NCBI RefSeq assembly: GCF_014647675.1
Contig: NZ_BMPQ01000006.1
Location: 269,120 to 333,119, forward strand
Origin: Streptomyces flaveus
GTDB lineage: Bacteria; Actinomycetota; Actinomycetes; Streptomycetales; Streptomycetaceae
DNA length: 64,000 nt
Direction: 5' to 3'
Shown here one piece after another: positions 33,729 through 42,373 of the stretch (position 1 is the first letter of the stretch; the number at the start of each line of letters is the position of its first letter). The notes under the pieces are model-generated. The model did no database searches, was not told the DNA's origin, and saw only the letters and a list, made by a program, of their open reading frames with translations. Both the position numbers and the translations under genes were made by a program.

Positions 33729-34879
33729 GAGTTTCCCTTTCTGGTGGGGGTCGAAGGGCTGTTCTCTTGCGGTGTGGAGAGCTGACCGGCCTCGGCTCCC
33801 GGATCGGTGTCCGGGGTGAACCACGGCAAGGTCGGGTTCGTACGGGTGTCGCTGTCGGCGTCTGCGTGGGGGGACGACGCCGTGGACGAAAGGCTCAACT
33901 TCGGCATGCGTACGGTGACTTCGGGCAGCCGCAGACTCCGGCGCGGACCGGCGTGCCCGCCACCGCTCCTCGGGCGGGAGCCCCAGCGACCGGCCGGCCT
34001 GGACCTGCCCTGCGGACGTACGCGGTCCACCACGGCCATCCCGATCCGGAACACGGCGGCCGGTACGACGACGAAGAGCAGGATCCAGAAGAGCGTCACG
34101 CCCCAGGGGCGGCCCACGCCCCAGGGCTGTTCGGCGAGCACCTTGCCGCCGTACTTCACCGAGACCGTGTAGTCGCCGTGTGCGCCGGCCGACAGCTCGA
34201 CGGGCAGTTCGATCTGCGCCTTCTTCCCGGGCTCGATGGTGCCGCGCCACTGCTGTTCCTCCCATTGCGGGGCGAACACGCCGTGGGAGGTGCCGACCTG
34301 GAAGACGGGATCCTTGACGGCGGAGGAGCCGACGTTGCCGACGGTGAAGACGAAGTCGCGGGACGGCGGCGCGCCGAACCAGGTCAGCACACCGTTCGAT
34401 CCGTCGAGCCGGGTGTCGGTGAGCACCGAGAGCCGTCCGCTGGTGTCCTCCTTCGGCAGGGGCTCGACCTCGTGCCCTGCTACCAGGAACGCCGCGTCCG
34501 CGTCCGCCTTCTGACCGGTCACGGTCGCCACGTGCACCACGCACGGGCACGGCTGCGGCGGCTCGACGACCGGCAGCTTCTTGCTGAACGCGCCCTTCTC
34601 GTCCGTGGTGACGGCGCGGCCGTCCGCGTTGGCACAGGAGTTGGTGCCGCCGAGCACGCCCCGGTCGGGTGAGGACCGACCGCAGATCAGCATCATGAGG
34701 AGGGTGTCCGGCCGCCATCCGGAGCCGGTCACCGTGATCGAACCGCCCGTCCCCGCCTGGGACTTGGACAGCTTGACCTCCGGTTTCCCGTCCGCGCCCG
34801 TAGCCGCCCCGCCCAGGGGGAGCAGGAGCAGCGCGAGCACCGCCACCACCAACGCCGGAATCCGCACCTTCCCGCTCAC
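33725..34879 (-). CDS. Secreted/membrane protein of a surface operon, one membrane anchor
   Basis: A 384-residue protein with a signal peptide (IPALVVAVLALLLLPLGG), an outer part of about 240 residues that starts as an Ig/TIG-like strand (GSITVTGSGWRPDT) with a CPCVVHVATVTG segment, and a membrane span (VTLFWILLFVVVPAAVF) near 265. A basic, Pro/Ser-rich tail follows, predicted inside. It starts at GTG 34877-34879, overlapping the upstream stop by four bases. No known family was assigned. Confidence 0.75.
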   Translation of the reverse strand: MSGKVRIPALVVAVLALLLLPLGGAATGADGKPEVKLSKSQAGTGGSITVTGSGWRPDTLLMMLICGRSSPDRGVLGGTNSCANADGRAVTTDEKGAFSKKLPVVEPPQPCPCVVHVATVTGQKADADAAFLVAGHEVEPLPKEDTSGRLSVLTDTRLDGSNGVLTWFGAPPSRDFVFTVGNVGSSAVKDPVFQVGTSHGVFAPQWEEQQWRGTIEPGKKAQIELPVELSAGAHGDYTVSVKYGGKVLAEQPWGVGRPWGVTLFWILLFVVVPAAVFRIGMAVVDRVRPQGRSRPAGRWGSRPRSGGGHAGPRRSLRLPEVTVRMPKLSLSSTASSPHADADSDTRTNPTLPWFTPDTDPGAEAGQLSTPQENSPSTPTRKGNS

Positions 34880-35841
34880 GTCACCGCTCCCGTCAACTCG
34901 ACTTCCGTACGCGGCTGTTCGGGCCCATCAGGTCCACCGGGTCCACCAGGCCCACCGGGCTCGCCGGACTCCTCGGTGCGCCTTCGACGTCGTACGAACC
35001 AAACGGCACCGCCCGCACACAGCACGAGCCCGCCCGCCAGGCCCGCGACCGCTCCCCACGACACGAACCGCGCCGCCGTGCCCGCCTCGTCGTGCGCCCC
35101 GCCCGCCGCCGTGACCGTGAGTCTCACGTCGACCGAGTCGAACGCGGGCCGGTCCGGCCAGGGCTCGCGGAGGGTGACACGGCGGCCGGGGAGCAGTTCG
35201 ACGGGGAGGGTGCGCGGGGCGCGGTCGAGCACCTCGCCGAACAGTCCGTCGGCGCGTACGGCGAGCTTCGGGGTCAGTACGGTGTTGCCGCGGTTGACCA
35301 GGTCGTACGAGATGCGGCCGTCCCGTACGGCCACATCCTCGACCGTGAGCGCGGAAAGGGTCGGGCCGGCGACCCGCAGTTGAACGCGTACGGCCGCGGA
35401 CCGGCCGCCGCCGCTCGCGACGATCGCGCCGGGGTGGTCGCCGGGGATGGCGCCCTCGGGAACGCCGATGGTGAACGGAACGTCGGCACGCGTCCGCGCA
35501 GGCACCTTCACGGTCTTCTCGGCGAAGGTGATCCACGAGCCGGTGTCACGCGGCTTCGCCCGCAGCGCGAAGCCGCCGCCCTCCTGGCTGTTGTCGGCGT
35601 CAGCGCCCCGCAGCCGTACGGTGAGCGGCTCCTCGCCCGGGTTGATCACCGACACCGTGTCCTGCAGGACCGCACCGGGCGCGCCCTCCGCGTAGAAGTA
35701 CGGCCGCCCGTCCCGGCCGCCCGCCGAGGGCACGACGGACCAGCCCTCGTCGGCCACGGCGGTCGGTACGACGCAGAGCAAGGCGACGGCGGCGAGGACG
35801 AGGACACAGAGGCCACGGGCGGCGGACTGCACGGATGTCAC
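34876..35841 (-). CDS. Membrane-anchored surface protein, DUF916/WxL-associated-like
   Basis: A 321-residue protein with a signal peptide (CVLVLAAVALLCVVPTAVA), a beta-sandwich domain with the phrase DTVSVINPGEEPLTVRLRG and a second domain (ADVPFTIGVPEGAIPGDHPG) typical of DUF916-type peptidoglycan/WxL-associated proteins; a membrane span (WGAVAGLAGGLVLCAGGAVWFV) and a basic tail follow. GTG at 35839-35841 is chosen because GGAG lies upstream; a longer frame to 35973 would overlap the previous gene. It is coupled to the next gene. The family match is from pattern recognition only. Confidence 0.72.
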   Translation of the reverse strand: MTSVQSAARGLCVLVLAAVALLCVVPTAVADEGWSVVPSAGGRDGRPYFYAEGAPGAVLQDTVSVINPGEEPLTVRLRGADADNSQEGGGFALRAKPRDTGSWITFAEKTVKVPARTRADVPFTIGVPEGAIPGDHPGAIVASGGGRSAAVRVQLRVAGPTLSALTVEDVAVRDGRISYDLVNRGNTVLTPKLAVRADGLFGEVLDRAPRTLPVELLPGRRVTLREPWPDRPAFDSVDVRLTVTAAGGAHDEAGTAARFVSWGAVAGLAGGLVLCAGGAVWFVRRRRRTEESGEPGGPGGPGGPDGPEQPRTEVELTGAVT

Positions 35842-35939
35842 AGGCGGCTCCAGACCAGAAGGTGCGCGCGAAGCGCTCCTCGAGGGGCGGTGGTCGGGCT
35901 GGCGGGTGGGCGTACGGGTCGTACAAGAAACCGCGCAGG

Positions 35940-36647
35940 TCAGCGCGGCGCCTGGTTCCTTCGGGTCAGCCACAGGACCCCGGCCGCTCCGGCGAGGAGC
36001 ACCGTGCCGCCGAGCGTGCCGAGGGCGATCGCGGAGTCCTCGGGGCCGGTCTGCGGGAGCTCGGCGCCGGAGTCCGCGCCGCTCTCGGTGCCGCCCTCGG
36101 GTGAGGTCTCCGACGAACCGCCACCACCCGCGGCCGTGACGTCGAGGCTCAGCGCGGGCCCCGGATTGTTGCCGGGCTCGCAGGTGGTCGTCGTACCGAG
36201 CGCCTTGATGGTGAGCACGCCCGGCGTGAAGGTGACCTTGCCGCTCTTGGACGGCGTGTACGTACCGCTCAAGTCGCTGATTTTGATGGGGGTGTTGGCG
36301 GGGATGGCCTCGGCGTTGGCCGGGCCCTTCACGGTGAGCGTGCCGCTCTCGGCGCCGCCCAGTTTGATGGTGGCGCTCGGGTTCATCGAGCCCTTGCCCA
36401 GTTCCACCGGGCTGGACGAGACGCCCTTCTGCCAGGACATGGTGATCTTGTAGCCGCTGCCGCTCTCGGCACTCTTGATGTCGATGGGCGAGACGGCGGA
36501 CTTGTCACCGATCGGCGTCTTGCAGTTGTACTCGACGTCGACGACCTCGGCCCATGCTGCGGGGGCGGCCATCAGCACCGCCGAGCCGGCCAGGGCCGCG
36601 GCGAACGCGAGCGCGGCGGTTCGTTTCTGGTACGTCCGGTATGACAC
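35940..36647 (-). CDS. Secreted surface protein with LPQTG sortase signal
   Basis: A 235-residue protein whose signal peptide ends near AAPAAWA. One beta-rich domain starts VEYNCKTPIGDKSAVSP, closely like the second domain of the protein at 32346, and continues to TIKALGTTTTCEP. A Gly/Ser/Glu linker leads to LPQTG, a hydrophobic span (LGTLGGTVLLAGAAGVLW) and a basic end, a canonical cell-wall sorting signal. It starts at GTG 36645-36647 with GAGGGGACC upstream. It is the first gene of the four-gene operon. Confidence 0.85.
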   Translation of the reverse strand: MSYRTYQKRTAALAFAAALAGSAVLMAAPAAWAEVVDVEYNCKTPIGDKSAVSPIDIKSAESGSGYKITMSWQKGVSSSPVELGKGSMNPSATIKLGGAESGTLTVKGPANAEAIPANTPIKISDLSGTYTPSKSGKVTFTPGVLTIKALGTTTTCEPGNNPGPALSLDVTAAGGGGSSETSPEGGTESGADSGAELPQTGPEDSAIALGTLGGTVLLAGAAGVLWLTRRNQAPR

Positions 36648-36775
36648 GGTCCCCTCATTCCTGACGGCACATCAGATCGGCCGTCAAGGTACGCCCGGGG
36701 CCTTGTGGAGGGAAGACAAAGGACGCGCCGGATCTCGATCGATCCGCCGCGTACGGAGAAGGGTTCGAACCTGCG

Positions 36776-36796
36776 GTAACCCTTGGTGGGGGTTAC
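36776..36796 (-). terminator. Possible terminator after the anti-sigma gene
   Basis: GTAACCC (36776-36782) and GGGTTAC (36790-36796) form a 7-bp stem with a seven-base loop, just beyond the stop of the gene at 36803. Confidence 0.45.
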
Positions 36797-36802
36797 TTCG
36801 GG

Positions 36803-37315
36803 CTAAGCGGGCGTCCCGAGTTCCGCCCATACGGTCTTGCCCGCGACCCCTGGAGCCCGGACAACCCCCCAGTCCAGGCACAGCCGCTGCACGATGAACA
36901 TCCCGTGGCCGCCGGGGCGCCCGGCGCGGTGCGGGGTGCGCGGGGCGGGCTGGCCGGCGCCCCGGTCGGAGACCTCGACGCGCAGCACTTTGTCGTCGCA
37001 GGCGATCCACAGCTCGTCCGGGCCCTCGGCGTGCAGGCAGGCGTTGGTGACGAGCTCGGAGACGACCAGCAGTACGTCCTCGGCGGCGGCCCGCCGGTCG
37101 GCGGTCGCGGCGGGCAGCCAGCCCCACGCGTGCAGCGCCTGGCGGGCGAAATCGCGGGCGAGGGGGACGACCCCGCTCGCGCCGTCGAGGTTGAGCCGAC
37201 GGACCTGACGGGCGGCCGGGTGCGCGGACCCGTCGCCTCTGGCCTCCCCCGAAGCGCCGCAGACGCCCGCATCCGGGCCGCGGTCGCCCGGCGGGTAAGG
37301 CCGGGTGGTGCTCAT
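36803..37315 (-). CDS. Anti-sigma factor serine kinase (RsbW/HATPase_c type)
   Basis: A 170-residue protein with a GHKL ATPase fold: N box in VVSELVTNACLHAEG near 95, DRGAGQ near 130 and GGHGMFIVQRL near 150. Proteins of this kind hold a SigB/F-type sigma factor and phosphorylate a STAS antagonist. The STAS and sigma genes lie just upstream and divergent, so it probably controls that sigma factor. The sequence arrangement resembles the sigI module of S. coelicolor as I remember it. Confidence 0.88.
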   Translation of the reverse strand: MSTTRPYPPGDRGPDAGVCGASGEARGDGSAHPAARQVRRLNLDGASGVVPLARDFARQALHAWGWLPAATADRRAAAEDVLLVVSELVTNACLHAEGPDELWIACDDKVLRVEVSDRGAGQPAPRTPHRAGRPGGHGMFIVQRLCLDWGVVRAPGVAGKTVWAELGTPA

Positions 37316-37615
37316 CAGCGCTTCACCTCACCGATTCACCAGTTCGCGATTCAGTTCGCGACTCAGGACTCAGGACATCCAGAAAGCTCAGGACACTCGG
37401 GATCCCGGACTGCCGCGCGCTTGCCGTTGGCCTTGTTGACATATTCAGGGAGTCTCCTGCCCGGCCGAACCGTCAGAACACCCACTGATTCGGCAGGGAC
37501 ACTGTGACGCTGGTAACGCGCCGATCACACAGAGACAACCGAGCCATAACTTCGCACGCCGCAGTCGAGTGGTTACTCGTCCAGGGGCCGCTCGAGCGTG
37601 CCACGCACAGTGCGA
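37316..37615. promoter_or_regulatory. Spacer between STAS gene and anti-sigma gene
   Basis: 300 bp. It contains short repeats near 37340-37395 (TTCGCGA-like and CTCAGGACA words) and TTGACATATTCAG at about 37437-37449 on the plus strand. No gene was seen. It likely holds a promoter for the anti-sigma gene, but no clear -35/-10 pair was found on the minus strand. Confidence 0.4.
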
Positions 37616-37984
37616 TTACTCGCGCAGAGCCGCGTCGAGCGTGTCGTGCACGGTGAAGACAGCCTCCGCGCCGGTGATCTCGAAGACCCGGGCCACCACC
37701 GGAAGCATCCCGGCCAGATGAACCCCGCCGCCCACACTCTCGGCCTTGAGCCGGGCACCGAGCAACACGTTCAGCCCAGTGGAGTCACAGAACTCGAGCC
37801 GCGAACAGTCCACGACGAGGCGCGCGAACCCGCGCTCGATGCAGTCCTCGAGGGGTTCTCGCAGCAGATCGGCGGTGTGGTGGTCCAACTCACCCGCCGG
37901 GGTCACGACGGCACTGAGGCCCTCTTCCCGCACCTCGACCAGAAGCCGGCCCGATTGTGCGCTGCCGACCGTCCCGCGGTCCAT
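37616..37984 (-). CDS. STAS-domain anti-sigma factor antagonist
   Basis: A 122-residue SpoIIAA/RsbV-like protein. The phosphorylatable serine is Ser68 in EFCDSTGLNVLL, after the strand LVVDCSRLEF. When unphosphorylated such proteins free the sigma factor by binding its anti-sigma kinase, here likely the product of 36803. The ATG at 37982-37984 is preferred, with GGAAGAGAG upstream; longer in-frame starts have no better site. Confidence 0.9.
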   Translation of the reverse strand: MDRGTVGSAQSGRLLVEVREEGLSAVVTPAGELDHHTADLLREPLEDCIERGFARLVVDCSRLEFCDSTGLNVLLGARLKAESVGGGVHLAGMLPVVARVFEITGAEAVFTVHDTLDAALRE

Positions 37985-38281
37985 GCCGTCTCTCTCTTCC
38001 GACCGTCGTGGCTGTTGATTGACGCTCTTGAACACTACGCCTTCCCTACGACCACGACTCCTGCCGTGCGGTTCCTTCCCTACGACCTCTCTACGACCTC
38101 GCCACACCCGAACAACCGCTCAAACTCGGACATTTCTCCAGCAAGCGCACTTGCGGCGGACTGACGAAAGCGGGTAGGGCTAGTAGGGACACGAATCAAC
38201 ACGGCCGGCTTTGGAGGCGCCGCACACCGCAGTGCACGTATTGGCATCGGCGGCCATATGCCGAGAACGATGGAGGACATC

Positions 38282-39178
38282 ATGTCACCCCGGCTCGACG
38301 CATCGCAGACCCCCCAGGCGACGTCGACACCCTCTCCGGAAAAGGCGGATCCCGTCGAGGAGGACCTCGACGGACTCGCCGGCCTTCCGGAGATCCCGCC
38401 GTACGACGAGGTGGGGCCGGTGGACGCACGGGCCCTGTCCAAGACCCTCTTCGAACGGCTGGAATCCCTGGAAGAAGGCACGCACGAGTATTCCTATGTA
38501 CGCAACACCCTGGTCGAACTGAACCTCGCTCTGGTGAAGTTCGCAGCCTCCCGGTTCCGCTCCCGCAGCGAGCCGATGGAGGACATCATCCAGGTCGGCA
38601 CGATCGGCCTGATCAAGGCGATCGACCGCTTCGAGCTCAGCCGTGGCGTGGAGTTCCCGACCTTCGCGATGCCGACCATCGTCGGCGAGATCAAGCGTTT
38701 CTTCCGCGACACCAGCTGGTCGGTGCGCGTACCCCGCAGACTTCAGGAACTCCGTCTGGACCTGGCCAAGGCCGGCGACGAACTGGCCCAGCAACTGGAC
38801 CGCGCTCCGACAGTGGGAGAGCTGGCGGATCGCCTGGGCCTTTCGAACGACGAGGTCGTCGAGGGCATGGCCGCGTCCAACGCCTACACCGCATCTTCAC
38901 TTGACGCCCAGCCGGAGGAGGACGACTCCGAGGGCGCCCTGGCCGACCGCATCGGCTACGAGGACCACGGCCTCGAAGGCATCGAGTACGTCGAGTCCCT
39001 GAAGCCCCTGATCGCCGAACTTCCTTCCCGTGACCGGAAGATCCTCTCCCTCCGCTTCGTCGCCAACATGACCCAGTCCGAGATAGGCGACGAGTTGGGC
39101 ATCTCCCAGATGCATGTGTCGCGCCTGCTGTCCCGGACGCTGGTGAGGCTGCGGAAGGGTCTGACAGTCGAGGAGTAG
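38282..39178 (+). CDS. SigB/SigF-family RNA polymerase sigma factor
   Basis: A 298-residue stress/development-type sigma factor. Region 2 is MEDIIQVGTIGLIKAID and RGVEFPTFAMPTIVGEIKR; region 3 starts WSVRVPRRLQEL; region 4 is LPSRDRKILSLRFVANMTQSE and GISQMHVSRLLSR. The ATG at 38282 follows GGAGGACATC. It is divergent from its probable antagonist and anti-sigma genes. It may be SigI, judged by the neighbouring gene order remembered from S. coelicolor. Confidence 0.9.
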   Translation: MSPRLDASQTPQATSTPSPEKADPVEEDLDGLAGLPEIPPYDEVGPVDARALSKTLFERLESLEEGTHEYSYVRNTLVELNLALVKFAASRFRSRSEPMEDIIQVGTIGLIKAIDRFELSRGVEFPTFAMPTIVGEIKRFFRDTSWSVRVPRRLQELRLDLAKAGDELAQQLDRAPTVGELADRLGLSNDEVVEGMAASNAYTASSLDAQPEEDDSEGALADRIGYEDHGLEGIEYVESLKPLIAELPSRDRKILSLRFVANMTQSEIGDELGISQMHVSRLLSRTLVRLRKGLTVEE

Positions 39179-39436
39179 CACTCCGCCGCAGGTGGCGCCA
39201 CCGGAGGTGGCCCCGCCGCACGTGGCGGTGAAGCTTGTTGATGGCGCCCGTACGAGGTCCCGCTGGGCGGGGCTCGGCGGGCGCCATCATCACAAACAAG
39301 CCACGCACAACATGGTTACTGGCGGAAACCCCTACCCTCACCGCCCTCCTTCCACCACTATGACCCAACCTCATACCGAGCGGTACGCCGAGGTGCCGAC
39401 GGTGGCGAAGGCGGGAGGCAAGAGGGAGGAACGGGG

Positions 39437-41059
39437 ATGACTCGGGCGCATCAGGGCGACGAGAACCACACAGAAGCGGCAGCAGGCGCGAAGGCGGACG
39501 CGGACGCCGGCCCGCACACCAGCACGCCCGACACGCAGCTCACCGCACTGATACGCGCCGAAACCGCCACCGCGTACCCCGCGCTGCGCGAGCTGCGCCT
39601 GCGGCACCGGCCTGCCGTGCTGGCGTACGCGCGGCTGTGTGCCATGGACGAGCCCAGCGCACGCCGGCTCACGGCCCAGGCGTTCGCGCTGGCCGCCCGC
39701 GAGACGGCGCGTGGCGTCGAGCCGCGCGGACCGTGGCGGCACAAGCTTCTGTTGCTGGTCACGCGCGTGGCCGCCGCATGGGCCACCGACGACCGCGGCA
39801 ACCGCCTCCATCCGGACCTGCTGGCCCACCTGCGCGAGACGGGCGCCGACGACCGCGAACCGCCGATGCTGGCGGCGTTCCAGGGCCTTCCGACCCGTGT
39901 CCAGGGCCTCGTCTGGTACACCGTCGTGGACGAGGAGCCCGACGCCGGAGCGGCCGTCTACCTGGGATTCACGCCCCAGGACGTGACGTACGGGAAGGAG
40001 CCGGCCTTCCAGGCGCTGCGCCAGGCCTGTCTGAAGGCCCGGCTGGCCGACTCCGGCGATCCGCGCTGCCAGGGCTTCCGGCGACTGATCGAGGAGGCGG
40101 TACGCCCCGATCATCCGCGGTACGGAATGGATCTGGACGCCCACATCACGCTGTGCGCGCACTGCGCCGCCGCGTACGAGGAGCAGTGCGCGCTGCGGGA
40201 CACCCCGCGCACCGCGTCGGCCGACGGGCTGCTGGTGTGGGGTGGCGCGGCCTATGCCTCGGACGGCTCCACCGCGCCTGGTCGTGCTTCCCGGCGTGCC
40301 CGGACTGCCAGGCACTCCCGGACCCGGACCACCGCGGCAGCGGCCTGGATGCCGTCGCGACGTTTCGCGCTCGCCTCGGCGGCGCTCGGCATCGCGGTGG
40401 TTCCCCTGCTGATGTACCTGCTCTCGTCGAACAGTTCACAGCCCCAGCGCGCCGCCAACTCCGTACTCCCACCCGCGCGGCCGCCCGCGGTGACAGTGAC
40501 GCCGATGATCTCGGCGACGTCGTCCCCGTCGCCTTCACCGACGCGCAGGACCAAGTCCCCTGAACCGACGAAGACTTCGAAGCCCTCACAGCCCTCCAGG
40601 ACGCCGCGCCCCTCGCCCACTCCCGAGAAACCGAAGCCCCCCGCACCCCACCCGCCCAACGGCGCCTACGCCCAGGTGGTGAACGCCGGGTCGGGCCTGT
40701 GTCTGGACATCGACGGCGACCCGCGGAACGGCACGGACGTCGACGCGGCCACCTGCACGTCCTCTCGCGACCAACGGTGGCGGGTCGACTCCGGGCGCGG
40801 CGTGCTGCAGTCGTACGCATACCCCGACTACTGCCTGGACAGCCGTGGCTCCGTCGGCCGGGGCGTCGGTATCTGGGAGTGCGACGCGGTCGAGGGCCCC
40901 AACGGCCGGAACCTGACGTTCACCGTGGACGGCAGCGGCGTGATCCGTCCGGCGATCGCCCCGGACCACGCAGTGACCGCGTACGGGAACCGCCTCTTCC
41001 TGGTTCCGGCGCAGGGGCGGGACGAGCAGCGGTGGACGGCGGGGGCGGCTCCCGCCTGA
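39437..41059 (+). CDS. Sigma-like/zinc-finger membrane protein with C-terminal ricin B lectin domain
   Basis: A 540-residue mosaic. Residues 30-215 resemble a degenerate ECF sigma factor (LRLRHRPAVLAYARLCAMDE). A zinc-finger-like HITLCAHC (HxxxCxxC) near 237 recalls anti-sigma zf-HC2 domains. A membrane span (FALASAALGIAVVPLLMYLL) near 305 leads to a Pro/Ser/Lys-rich linker, and residues 405-540 are a ricin-type beta-trefoil (GLCLDIDGDPRNGTDV, RWRVDSGRG, DYCLDSRG, WECD), which in this family binds sugars outside the cell. The ATG at 39437 follows GGGAGGAACGGGG. It may link wall-sugar sensing to transcription, but this is inference. Confidence 0.8.
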   Translation: MTRAHQGDENHTEAAAGAKADADAGPHTSTPDTQLTALIRAETATAYPALRELRLRHRPAVLAYARLCAMDEPSARRLTAQAFALAARETARGVEPRGPWRHKLLLLVTRVAAAWATDDRGNRLHPDLLAHLRETGADDREPPMLAAFQGLPTRVQGLVWYTVVDEEPDAGAAVYLGFTPQDVTYGKEPAFQALRQACLKARLADSGDPRCQGFRRLIEEAVRPDHPRYGMDLDAHITLCAHCAAAYEEQCALRDTPRTASADGLLVWGGAAYASDGSTAPGRASRRARTARHSRTRTTAAAAWMPSRRFALASAALGIAVVPLLMYLLSSNSSQPQRAANSVLPPARPPAVTVTPMISATSSPSPSPTRRTKSPEPTKTSKPSQPSRTPRPSPTPEKPKPPAPHPPNGAYAQVVNAGSGLCLDIDGDPRNGTDVDAATCTSSRDQRWRVDSGRGVLQSYAYPDYCLDSRGSVGRGVGIWECDAVEGPNGRNLTFTVDGSGVIRPAIAPDHAVTAYGNRLFLVPAQGRDEQRWTAGAAPA

Positions 41060-41110
41060 TGTCGCAACTGATGTCACACCTGATCTCGTGCTGATCTCGT
41101 GCTGATCAGA
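41056..41110 (+). repeat. Short tandem repeat at the end of the lectin gene
   Basis: Four and a half copies of an 11-12-bp unit starting CTGAT: CTGATGTCGCAA, CTGATGTCACAC, then two identical CTGATCTCGTG copies (41080-41101) and a partial CTGATCAGA. It contains the stop of the lectin gene and reaches the hutI stop. Confidence 0.75.
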
Positions 41111-42338
41111 CCTCGCGGACGCCCCGCCGCCACACCTCGCTGACCAGCGGTACGCCCGGCCGGTACGCCAGGTGGACATGGCTCGGTGCGTCGAGGAAGG
41201 CCAGGTCGGCGTACGCGCCCGGGGTGAGGTGGCCGATGTCCGTGCGGCGGAGGGCTGCCGCGCCGCCGGCTGTCGCCGACCAGAGCGCCTCGTCCGGGGT
41301 CATCCTCATGTCCCGTACCGCGAGGGCGATGCAGAACGGGACGGAGGACGTGAAGGACGAGCCCGGGTTGCAGTCCGTGGAGAGGGCGACCGTGGCGCCG
41401 GCGTCGAGGAGGCGGCGGGCGTTCGGCCACTCGGCGCGGGTGGAGAACTCGGCGCCGGGCAGGAGGGTGGCGACCGTGGCGCTGTTGGCGAGGGCGTCGA
41501 TGTCCGCGTCCGTGAGGTGCGTGCAGTGGTCGGCGCTCGCGGCGTCGAGTTCGACCGCGAGCTGGACGCCGGGGCCGTACGAGAGCTGGTTGGCGTGGAC
41601 GCGCGGGTGCAGGCCCTTCGCCTTGCCGGCCGTGAGAATCGCGCGGGCCTGGTCGCCGTCGAAGGCGCCCTTCTCGCAGAAGACGTCGATCCAACGGGCG
41701 TACGGGGCGCAGGCGTTGAGCATGTCGCCGGTGACGAGGGCTACGTATGCGGCCGGGTCGTCGGTGTAGTCGGGCGAGACGATGTGTGCGCCGAGGTAGG
41801 TCACCTCGTCGGTGTGGTGGGCGGCGATGCGCAGGGCGCGGGTCTCGTCCTCGACGGTGAGGCCGTAGCCGGACTTCGTTTCCATCGTCGTCGTGCCCTG
41901 ACGGAGGGCCTCCCGCAGGTAACGGGTGAGGTTGCGCTCCAGTTCCTCGTCGCTCGCCGCGCGCGTCGCCGCCACCGTCGTACGGATGCCGCCCGCGCTG
42001 TAGGCCCGGCCCGACATGCGGGCGTTGAACTCCTGCGTGCGGTCGCCCGCGAAGACCAGGTGCGAGTGGGAGTCGACGAAGCCAGGGATCACCGCCCGGC
42101 CGCCCGCGTCGACCCGATTGTCAGTGGCGGGTGCTTTGCTTGATTCACCGGTCCATGCGACGCGGTCGCCGTCTATGACGACGGCCGCGTCCTGGATCAG
42201 ACCGAGAGGGGAACTTCCCCCACTCTCGAATTTGCTCGAGCGGGGGGACCCCCATCCGAGGGAGGGGTCGTTGGTGACCAGGCTGGCGATGTTGGTGATG
42301 ACGGTGGTCGGGCTGCTCGTCTTCGTCGGGCTGCTCAT
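41106..42338 (-). CDS. hutI: Imidazolonepropionase
   Basis: Hydrolyses 4-imidazolone-5-propionate to N-formimino-L-glutamate, the third step of histidine breakdown. The 410 residues show the amidohydrolase metal motif VDSHSHLVFAGDR, TTTMETKSGYGL, and later SADHCTHL and LSTDCNPGSS. Near residues 27-45 an extra stretch (GWGSPRSSKFESGGSSP) is encoded by a dispersed DNA repeat inserted in frame; the rest looks intact. The ATG at 42336-42338 follows GAGGACG. It is the last gene of hutU-M20-hutF-hutI. Confidence 0.95.
   Translation of the reverse strand: MSSPTKTSSPTTVITNIASLVTNDPSLGWGSPRSSKFESGGSSPLGLIQDAAVVIDGDRVAWTGESSKAPATDNRVDAGGRAVIPGFVDSHSHLVFAGDRTQEFNARMSGRAYSAGGIRTTVAATRAASDEELERNLTRYLREALRQGTTTMETKSGYGLTVEDETRALRIAAHHTDEVTYLGAHIVSPDYTDDPAAYVALVTGDMLNACAPYARWIDVFCEKGAFDGDQARAILTAGKAKGLHPRVHANQLSYGPGVQLAVELDAASADHCTHLTDADIDALANSATVATLLPGAEFSTRAEWPNARRLLDAGATVALSTDCNPGSSFTSSVPFCIALAVRDMRMTPDEALWSATAGGAAALRRTDIGHLTPGAYADLAFLDAPSHVHLAYRPGVPLVSEVWRRGVREV
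42212..42253 (-). repeat. Dispersed Streptomyces repeat, copy 3 (inside hutI)
   Basis: A 42-bp core on the plus strand reading AACTTCCCCCACTCTCGAAT then TTGCTCGAGCGGGGGGACCC CCA. It lies inside the hutI reading frame without breaking it. Compared with copies 2 and 4, CGGCTTCG is replaced by CGAATTTG, which keeps the frame open. Confidence 0.85.
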
Positions 42339-42373
42339 GTCGTCCTCGCGTGGGCGCGGTTCGGCGGTGGTCG

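Noticed and set aside
32346..34718. Reading the LADTG gene as one 790-residue protein
   Set aside because: The upstream part is the shadow of the next gene; a GTG at 33728 with AAGGGA upstream and a signal peptide marks the real start.
42212..42253. An insertion sequence in hutI
   Set aside because: No transposase, no terminal repeat-target duplication pair was visible; it is a short dispersed repeat only.
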